From Gammaproteobacteria bacterium (lineage in GTDB: Bacteria; Pseudomonadota; Gammaproteobacteria; Chromatiales; Chromatiaceae): a DNA stretch of 29,096 nucleotides. The notes beneath the pieces are model-generated. The model saw only the letters and a program-made list of their open reading frames with translations, ran no database searches and had not been told where the DNA came from. Positions 14,001-21,100 of the stretch are shown here, in pieces. Positions within the stretch are counted from its first letter, which is position 1. Each line of letters begins with the position of its first letter. The position numbers and the translations under genes were made by a program. Location of the stretch: the NCBI GenBank assembly GCA_019136395.1, contig JAGVUH010000469.1, positions 1-29,096 on the forward strand, given 5' to 3'.

Positions 14001-17000
14001 GAAGAACCCGCCCCCACGGGCGAGATCCTGGCCCGCTATCCCAACCGGGAGGATGGGGTCGAGGGGCGGGTGGTGCAGCATGCCGATGGGCGCTATGCCG
14101 CTATCCTCTGGGACGCTGACGCTGATCATGCCGTGGGGATCAAAATCTTCCCGGACCTTGAGCGCGCCCAGGAGCAGGCGCGGCGGATGGCCAATGCCCC
14201 GGCGGCGGATGCACCGGATGACTTGCCACCCAGCGTGCAGCCCGACCCCGCCAAGCCAGAACCAACCCGCGCCGCTCTGACGCCGACTGAGCGCGATGTT
14301 CAGAGTTACACGCAACACCTGACCACGCCGGCGGTCATCCTGGCGGCGGCGACGTTGCGCCACCAGTTGGGCATTCAGGATCAACTGCGGGCCATGGTGG
14401 CTCTGTCCACGGGCAAGGTGCCGGGCGCCGCGGAACTGACGGCGGCGGAACGCGCCACGGCGGCGTGGCTGGCGGCCAATCTGCAATTGACCCATCGCGT
14501 CTATGAGCGCATCCCGCAGGGCAATGGCGGCTGGTCCGGGGTGTCGCGCGAGGAGCCCATCACCGCCGCCGCGCACCTGGACGGCGAAAGCGTGCGCGAT
14601 GCCTTGCTGCTGGAACTAGGCTACGGGCGCAAGTTCATCAACGCCCGCCCCGCGGATGCCTTCAGCGACCTGGGGGTGCAGTGGGGGGCCTTACGCGCCA
14701 CTGATGGCGAGCAGGGTTATTTTGACGATAGCCCCGCGGCCTGGGCACGACGGGTGCAAAGCCTGCTGAACAACAAGGCGGACGTGGCCCGCGCGCAGTA
14801 CCTGCTGGGCAGCGCCGCCTGGCTGACGCCAAAAACGCCGGGGGACAAGGCTGGGGTGATGGCGGAGATCACCCGCCTGGGGCTGGCAACCCCGGAGCAG
14901 TTTGAGCAGGGGCTGGAGCGACATTTCAGCCTCACCGCGCCGCTAAAAAAGGAGGTGCAGGGCGGCGCCCCAAGCCGGGAGGATCTGATCGCGGGGACCC
15001 GCAGCTTAGATGACCTGGTCCTTTACCGCCTGGTGGGCACGCTGAATCAGGCCAAGGTTCACGCCTTTGCCACCGCGGTGAAGACGCTCCAGGGCCGCCT
15101 GCGGCCAGCGCTCGCGGGCTTGGACCCCAAAGACGCCGGCTATTGGGCGGCGTACCGCCAGGCCCTGACCGCGACCGGCTGGCAGGAGGTCAAGGTCAAC
15201 TCGGCCTTCAACCGCAAGCAGGTCTTTGCCTTGCAGGCCCCCGGCGGCGGCCTGGTGGAACTGGGGTTGCGCTCCTTCGCCAACGCCAGCTCGGTGTTTG
15301 CCTTCCCCGGCGAACCGCGGACCTATCTGCACCGCGCCCCAGACCGGCTGAGCGCCATCAGCCAGTACCTGGAGACCCTGGGCGCCCTGCGCCCCCCGAC
15401 CATGGCCGAGGTCGCGGCGGCGCAGCCCAAGGAGCAGCGCCCGGCGCCGGAACGGGTCCCGGTGACCTATGCGCCCGTGGTCCTAGCCAAGCGCGGCCCG
15501 TCGCCGGCGGCCTTTTACGGGCGGGCGACCCGGGCCGACATGGATAGCGGCGCCAAGGCCATTCGCACCCTGATGCGCCAGGACCTCAAGCGCGGCCTGG
15601 CGGCGGGGCGCTTACCGACCGGGATTCAGGTGTCCATCACCGGCGACGCGCGCAGCATCGACCTGCGCTTGACGGGCGTGCCCGAAGGCATGCCCGTGCT
15701 CAATCCCGCCTGGGTGGTGGCGCGGGCCAATGGCTTTGACCCGGAGTACGGTGAGGAGCGGGTGCCCCGCTACGCCCCGGCAACGCAGCAGGTACTCGAT
15801 GACCTGGAGGCGATCTTCCGTAAATACCGCTGGGACGAGTCGGACAGCATGACCGACTACTTCCGCGCCAACTACTGGGGCGGGGCCGCGGTCAGCTACC
15901 AACTGGAAGACCGTTATGACCACCTGGTGCCCAAGGCCAGCGCGGCGACGCCGGGGGACACGGTGACGGTGGATGGCGTGACCTATCGCCTGAGCGGGGA
16001 GCCACCCCGCTGGCACCGGGCGGATCATCCGGTACCGCCCAACCACCCGGCGCCCCGCGGGCCGGCCAAGGTGGTCAAGGTGACGGCGACCCCCGGCCCG
16101 GAAGCGCGCCAACGCCAGGCGGACAAACTGCGGGCGGCGGCGGATAGCCTGGCGGCCAGGGCGCAAGCGACCCAAGCGGCGGAGCGCTTGACCAATACCG
16201 CCCGTCGGGCGCGGATGGCCAGTGGCGCCCTGGAGCAAGCGGCCAAACAGGCGGCCCTGGCCGAAAGCGCGCGCAATCTGGCCGCCGCCCTGGCGGCGGG
16301 GCAGGTGACACACCTAGCCAAGGTCAACAGCCTGGCAGCGGTCGAGACGCTCGACAGCCTGCTGCAGGACGCCATGTATCGTCGCGACCGCGAACGCTGG
16401 GAGTATCGCGACCGGGAGCGAAATCGGGGGCGGCCCGCGGAAACGGCGGATCTGGATTACGTGACCTGGCCGCACAGCGAGGCCACGGTGGCGCGGTTAC
16501 AGCGCCTGGGTATCCTGCAGCAAGCCGAGTTGCGCGCGGCCCTGGGGGAATACCTGACCCAGCGCGCCGGGGCCAAGGCCCTGGACCCGGTCAAGGCGGC
16601 GGAACTGGCCATTGCCGGGCAAAAGGTTGGGGTGGATTTCTTCCCCACGCCCAAGCCCCTGGCGGCGCGCATGGCGACCCTGGCGGGGATCAAGCCGGGC
16701 ATGCGCGTGCTGGAGCCCAGCGCTGGCAACGGCCACCTGGCGGACGCGGCCCGCGCCCAAGGGGCGGAGGTGGACGCGGTCGAGGTGTCGGATGCCCTGC
16801 GCAACATCCTCGGCGCCAAGGGCCACCGCCTGGCCGGGCGCGACTTCAACGAGTTTGAGGCGGCGCAACCCTATGACGCCATCCTGATGAATCCGCCCTT
16901 CAGCGACCGCCAGGATGCCGCCCACATTCAACGCGCTTGGGAACTGCTTAAACCGGGCGGGACCCTGGTGGCGATTGCGGGCGAGGGCGTGTTCTTTGGC

Positions 17001-17237
17001 CAGGATCGGGCGGCGCAAGCCTTCCGCGGCTGGCTGGATGAGCGGGGGGCGGAGGTGGAGAAACTGCCGGCGGGGAGTTTCCTGGATCGGACTCTGCCGC
17101 AGACCACCGGGGTCAATGCCCGGCTGCTGATCCTGCGCAAGCCGGCAGGTATGGTTGCCAAGGCATTGTTTGCCAGCTCGCCAACATGGCGCTTGCCTTA
17201 TCTACCCCGTTTGACGTTGGTCCGGAGGGCGGCCTGA
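11001..17237 (+). CDS. 2078-residue polyprotein-like DarB-type methyltransferase
   Basis: The largest gene of the window. It starts with the tag PPPVLLVKAVRRGD and ITRKDGHTQTYHVAPEE, then a segment (about 95-230) in less GC-rich DNA with GLESFEHAANKGAMSPG. Long helical, charged regions follow, with an internal YTKEDGTVVTAHPAK near residue 870, like a second tag. The C-terminus is an adenine-N6 DNA methyltransferase: FFPTPKPLAARM, then motif I EPSAGNGHLA from residue 1905, motif IV NPPF at 1964-1967, and LKPGGTLVAI. This resembles the methyltransferase half of P1 DarB, an internal head protein that protects incoming DNA from type I restriction; the helicase half is in a separate gene downstream. 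The middle resembles large polyvalent phage proteins, but I cannot name its domains. The stop overlaps the next ATG by one base. Confidence 0.82.
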   Translation: MSASPPPVLLVKAVRRGDTRTIDLFGLGDSAPKPATAPPAAPVSAPAVAPTAVPPGAATAIKQLPVKVITRKDGHTQTYHVAPEEAPKTKPDAPKVADYQVGPEKLAATYEVDPRRWQGKTTRPRGIDPDFYANGDYPWEMGLESFEHAANKGAMSPGVGFTGKEVIDLTEKYGGTGFKLFAAMAHAVMSGKEVPPEAHDWLKRYQQAKAKGGNWRSIAATSESEVKPDAPLDSWDREQLVDWHRLGKPTLGLHQRHANHWSTLSERQQADIAASAAEKDRQAQQAVQEHDQAQAREAAVYATVKDKLLRGDALSDADLKGLDLRPAGADFRYLSPVAQRLFGISRAKVRTAMGDALQAKFTDEGGQFWVANPRKALANAAAWVQANTNPKPTHYRVHLTSPFGEFAVYVRADKQASLDDYRKYAKTAMVTDMGAAALSWSSQAQIKVVGEPEPVSSVPDNASQVRLAAWAHIAKVERTPAAQTDRTALLDDKEDLADERVRNPGSAKAKELEARIAAAEGIPETPQAETKSMKGIEAVPDDVLNGVKRAVNRLREIRGSADRAIENLDKRFGGEGRYEADVLWESRADVVSSMAVIDEFRFYAPQNEVDAEKVLKELGGVPDLTPTAQAKEWLDRHQEKEREWQEREAKAKTDPAQKREEAADQLPASEAEALAAIEQAKREREAKAEKPELTAEALATKREAIQVLQAFIDGNPNDARIPQWRQRQATLRAEAGDPEPEPKTEQVMPANAPKPLDTSDWSAPQQAAYALMQDYKRDYPDMALNNRAIGAFKRRVRALAKRTPENDDRAVLILTNLMTRLGATWQDKSLEFAPAIGNSDMVAKAVNRHLGGHMGDMLAPLATATVIIPTYTKEDGTVVTAHPAKVRRRVKTVTAVTPRQAALEAAIDHLSTDSRQKDIPREHRQEDAATVAKLKRVATQSPQKQKQALKEVVEHLEEDQGSPKLSSAEHKEDRAMLNQLKAAVKSPAAEAAAKPKPKWAEEPAPTGEILARYPNREDGVEGRVVQHADGRYAAILWDADADHAVGIKIFPDLERAQEQARRMANAPAADAPDDLPPSVQPDPAKPEPTRAALTPTERDVQSYTQHLTTPAVILAAATLRHQLGIQDQLRAMVALSTGKVPGAAELTAAERATAAWLAANLQLTHRVYERIPQGNGGWSGVSREEPITAAAHLDGESVRDALLLELGYGRKFINARPADAFSDLGVQWGALRATDGEQGYFDDSPAAWARRVQSLLNNKADVARAQYLLGSAAWLTPKTPGDKAGVMAEITRLGLATPEQFEQGLERHFSLTAPLKKEVQGGAPSREDLIAGTRSLDDLVLYRLVGTLNQAKVHAFATAVKTLQGRLRPALAGLDPKDAGYWAAYRQALTATGWQEVKVNSAFNRKQVFALQAPGGGLVELGLRSFANASSVFAFPGEPRTYLHRAPDRLSAISQYLETLGALRPPTMAEVAAAQPKEQRPAPERVPVTYAPVVLAKRGPSPAAFYGRATRADMDSGAKAIRTLMRQDLKRGLAAGRLPTGIQVSITGDARSIDLRLTGVPEGMPVLNPAWVVARANGFDPEYGEERVPRYAPATQQVLDDLEAIFRKYRWDESDSMTDYFRANYWGGAAVSYQLEDRYDHLVPKASAATPGDTVTVDGVTYRLSGEPPRWHRADHPVPPNHPAPRGPAKVVKVTATPGPEARQRQADKLRAAADSLAARAQATQAAERLTNTARRARMASGALEQAAKQAALAESARNLAAALAAGQVTHLAKVNSLAAVETLDSLLQDAMYRRDRERWEYRDRERNRGRPAETADLDYVTWPHSEATVARLQRLGILQQAELRAALGEYLTQRAGAKALDPVKAAELAIAGQKVGVDFFPTPKPLAARMATLAGIKPGMRVLEPSAGNGHLADAARAQGAEVDAVEVSDALRNILGAKGHRLAGRDFNEFEAAQPYDAILMNPPFSDRQDAAHIQRAWELLKPGGTLVAIAGEGVFFGQDRAAQAFRGWLDERGAEVEKLPAGSFLDRTLPQTTGVNARLLILRKPAGMVAKALFASSPTWRLPYLPRLTLVRRAA

Positions 17238-18103
17238 TGTTTCTGACCCTGTTCACCAAGGCCCATGTGCCGGCCCACAATCGCGTCCTGGCCTCGGGCA
17301 AGGTGGTGCGCGTCAGCGCCTATGACGACCGCCGGCCCCATCGCCATAGCCAAGCGCGGCGCGATACCCTGACGCGCGACCTGTTCGCCGACTTGTTGGC
17401 CGACGGCGGCCGCCAGGCCGCGCCCGCCCCGGCCCGGGAGACCGCGGTCGCCGCGCCGGGCAAGGCAACGGATCATCCGTCACGCCCGGACCGTTATACT
17501 ACCCCAGCGGTTCGCGACCTGACCGCCGACGAGCGGCGCACCCTGAGCGAGACGGCCACTTACCGGCGCGAGCCCCGAGTGGCGGGATCTGATGCCGACC
17601 GTGACCTGATGGAAGCCCGCTTTCAGCGCGGCCTGGCCTTGGCGGGACGCACGGAACCCACCGACCTGAATGTCCATGACGAACGGGGCAGCCATTTTGG
17701 CCTGCCGCCCTTGACGGAGACGCCCCATGCGTTACATACGCAAAAGCAGGCACTTGACCACGCGCTATCCACATTGCGATCCGTCGGCGACCTATCAGGT
17801 CACTTCGCCTACCCCCTCTACGAACCCGAAGCCTTCCGCCTGCGACACGCCGGCTACCCCGTCTTCCATGCCGACGGCGGCTGGTGGATCGACGCCGTGC
17901 CCGTCCTGCGCGCTGTCCGCGGCGCCTTCGCCCGCAACGCCCGCGTCCACCCCGACCAACTCCACACCCTGCGCCTGATCGACCGGCGCACGCCGGACGT
18001 CTGGGAGTTTGACCAGCCCCCGCCGGACACGGCGGTGGAGTATCCCTTGCACAAGGCCCTGCCGTCCGTTACGCGGGTGGTGCAGGTGCACAGGAGCGCC
18101 TGA
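17237..18103 (+). CDS. tagged hypothetical protein, 288 residues
   Basis: ATG 17237 overlaps the stop of the methyltransferase gene and has GGAGGG before it. The protein starts with MFLTLFTKAHVPAHN, the block's tag, then an Arg- and Ala-rich region, a segment RDLTADERRTLSETA (about 95-110), and a more conserved-looking C-terminal half with LYEPEAFRLRHAGYPVFHAD and GGWWIDAVPVL. It ends in YPLHKALPSVTR, a second K-A segment. I do not recognise a family. Tight overlaps on both sides, and the same TGATGTTT junction at each end, place it in one operon with the methyltransferase and helicase. Confidence 0.7.
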   Translation: MFLTLFTKAHVPAHNRVLASGKVVRVSAYDDRRPHRHSQARRDTLTRDLFADLLADGGRQAAPAPARETAVAAPGKATDHPSRPDRYTTPAVRDLTADERRTLSETATYRREPRVAGSDADRDLMEARFQRGLALAGRTEPTDLNVHDERGSHFGLPPLTETPHALHTQKQALDHALSTLRSVGDLSGHFAYPLYEPEAFRLRHAGYPVFHADGGWWIDAVPVLRAVRGAFARNARVHPDQLHTLRLIDRRTPDVWEFDQPPPDTAVEYPLHKALPSVTRVVQVHRSA

Positions 18104-21100
18104 TGTTTACCGCGTTACCCCTGCTTCAGGGCTTACTCAAGGCCCAGCCGGTCAAAGGAGAATACGCCAGTGGCGCGTATGGGGATTATGAAGAAATGTC
18201 CATCACGATTATCATGCCTTCAGGTACAATACACGCACTGACAAATGATGATTTTTCATTTGCTTCTCACGCGTTTATGAAGGCAATTTGCGATGACGAC
18301 AGTTACTTTACACGATACCGGCTGCCTGCCACTGTTGCAGGCGGCCAGAGATCGCATGCTAGCCAAGATCAAAAAAAATCCGCAAACGGATTGTTGGGAA
18401 TGGACAGGAAAGCGGGACGCGGCGGGTTACGGCACGATCTGCGTCTTACCCATCAGCAAGTACGTGAAAACGCACCGCATGGCTTGGGTGCTGTCCTATG
18501 GCCCCATTCCCAGGGAGAATTTTGTGATACGCCATCGGTGCGACAATCGCTGTTGCGTAAATCCGGACCATCTGGTGAATGGTACGCAGACGGACAATTG
18601 CAAGGACACTTTCGCGCGACAGCGTACCAGGGGCGGGGCTTGGGAGCGGCATCGCAAGGCCAAACTCACGCGGGAGCAAGTGGTAATCATCAGAGCCCGT
18701 CGAGAAGCCGGGGAAACCTGCGCCAGTCTCGGACGGGAATATGGCGTAGGTCGGGATCAGATTTCCCGCATTTGCACCGGGAAAGTTTGGCGGACTTCCT
18801 CAATAAAGCCCTTGGACCCGGCGAACGCTGGATAACGGTGAGGCCTCACGGCCCCGACGAAAAAGGGGTCCCCGTCCTGATCAAGGAGACCACCCAAGGC
18901 TCGGGGGTCTATCACGTCATCGGTGGCGCCGGCGGCAAGCTCAACTACATGCGCATCCGCCCCAAGGCGCCGGACGAGACCCTCAAGGACAGCATCGCCG
19001 CGCGGCGCAAGGCCAAGCAGGAACAGAGAAAGGCGCAGGCCAAGCGCGACAAGGAACTGGGGCTGGCTCAGGCCAAAAAGGGCGCCAAGGAGCAGATTCA
19101 GCTCAAGGAACAAGCCGAAGAGCGAACCTTCATCACCACCGTCGCCCAGGCCATGGGCTGGCAGGCCGAAGACTTGGAACCTAAGATCCCCGACCACTTG
19201 TCAGACAAGGCCCAGGAGCGGCTGCGCCAACAACACCATGCCGACCTGCTCAAGCGCGCCCACGAGGCGGTGGACCTGCAACGCCAGCATCTGGCCACCG
19301 ACGCCGAGGCGCGGACGACGGCCATGGAAGCCACCGACCTGGCGGCGGCGGACCTGGACGATACCGCCCCGGCGGCCAAGAAGGGCCTAGGTTTTGCCGC
19401 CCAGTATGCCGAACGGGCGCAGGCCCAGGGCCTGAGCGACGCGGAATTGCAGCAAGAGGCCGAGGCGCGCAAGGAAGCGCGGCGGCAGAACCTCAGCGAC
19501 GGGCAGCGCGCGGCGATCCGCAAGCGCGGCGATGAGAGCAAGGCCCTCAAGGCCGAGATCGACACCCTGCGTGAGCCGGTACTGTCCACCCAGGTCAAGG
19601 CCAGCCTGGCGGACGCCAAGCAGGGCGCGGAACTGATCAAGGCCCAGGTCAAGCTGCAAGAGGTCAAGAAACAAGCGCGGGCGGTGCGCCAGGACATTGA
19701 CCGCGCCACCGAGGTCAAGGCGTGGAACCTGGACGTGGCCAAGGCCGAGGAACACCTGGATGACCAGGTGCGGGCGGCGGTGGAAAACGACGTGCGCACC
19801 CTGAGTACCCGCGCCTTCCTCGGCAAGGTGCAGACGGCGGCGGGGGGCGATGCCGCGGTGCAACTGCGCCAGCATGTCAGCGCCGGGGCCTTCAACAGCA
19901 TCAACGCCCTGGCGATCACCGCCGGCGGCGCGGCCCTGGTGGACCGTTCGGTGGTCGATGTCCTCGGGGTGGCGGGGGCGGCGCAGGTGCTGGCGCGGCG
20001 GCTGCATGCCGATCTGGCCCCGGCGGACGTTGAACGGCTGACCGAAGGGCTGACCGCCTTTCATCAGGCCCACTATCTGGAAGCGGGCGGCGAGGCCCTG
20101 CGCGAAGCTGACAGCCTGCTTGCTGCCGCCCAGGAAGCGGAACTGGGCGAGGCGCGCTATGGCGATGAGTTTGCCGCTTTGCAGCAACTCAACCAGCGGC
20201 GCAAGGACGCGGTGGAAGCGGCCAACCAGATCCTGGCCACCCGGCTGGGCGAATTTGAGGCCAATGCCGCCCTGGAGGTGGCACTCAAGGCCGGACGGCG
20301 CGATGAGTCGCTGGAGGTTCCCCTGGGGGGCGTCAGCGACGAGGATGCCATCCGCCAGGCGCGCGCCATCGGCCTGCAACGCGGCGATTATCAATTGCAC
20401 AAGGTCGCCGGGCAGCAGGTGCTGACCGTGACCCCGGCGGGCCTGGACCGCCTGGCGCAGCCGGTGGACACCGCGGAGTTGGCGCGGCTGCAACGCACCC
20501 TGGACATCATCGAGGGGCGCCACGACGAAGCGGACTGGTTGCCGGCGGGCTTCGCCCAGCGCCCGGACCTGGCCCTGGAGGTGCCGCCCGGGGTGGCGCC
20601 CAGCCTGGCCCAGCGTTTCGACCCGGCGGCGGCGGGGGGCGACCTGACCCAGGCGATCAAGGACTACATCGGCGGGCGGGCGGCGGATGGCGACAGCCCG
20701 GCGGACATCCTTGCCGACCTGCACAGCGCCGACTTCGTGCGCAAGGCCGGAGACGCTGCCGGCTATCAGGCGGCGTTGGATGCGGTGGCGCCGATCAAAG
20801 ACGCCCAGGGCAAGCTGCGCCGCGCCGAGGACCTGACCCCGGCCTTTGAGGCCCTGGCGGATGACTATGTGCAGCGGCGGTTTGGTGATCGCCTGGCGCC
20901 GGTGCATCGCCAGTCCTTTGACCTCGACCAGATGGCGGCCGAGGCCCTGCATCGCGCCCTGGCCCAGGAGCCGGCAGGGACCGCGGCCTACAAGGCGATT
21001 GGCGACCTGAGCGGCGACGATCAGCGCACCCTGCGCGAGTGGTTCTACCGGCATGTCGCCAAGGAGAGCCCCGCGGCCGGGGAACTGCGGCAACGGCTGG

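Noticed and set aside
13275..14576. Reverse-strand frame of 433 codons
   Set aside because: Antisense shadow of the giant methyltransferase gene, with no ribosome site or protein motif.
18838..18849. Perfect palindrome GTGAGGCCTCAC just after the HNH stop
   Set aside because: A 12-base palindrome in GC-rich coding DNA is weak evidence on its own. It encodes part of a conserved helicase-body segment, and nothing links it to HNH cutting.
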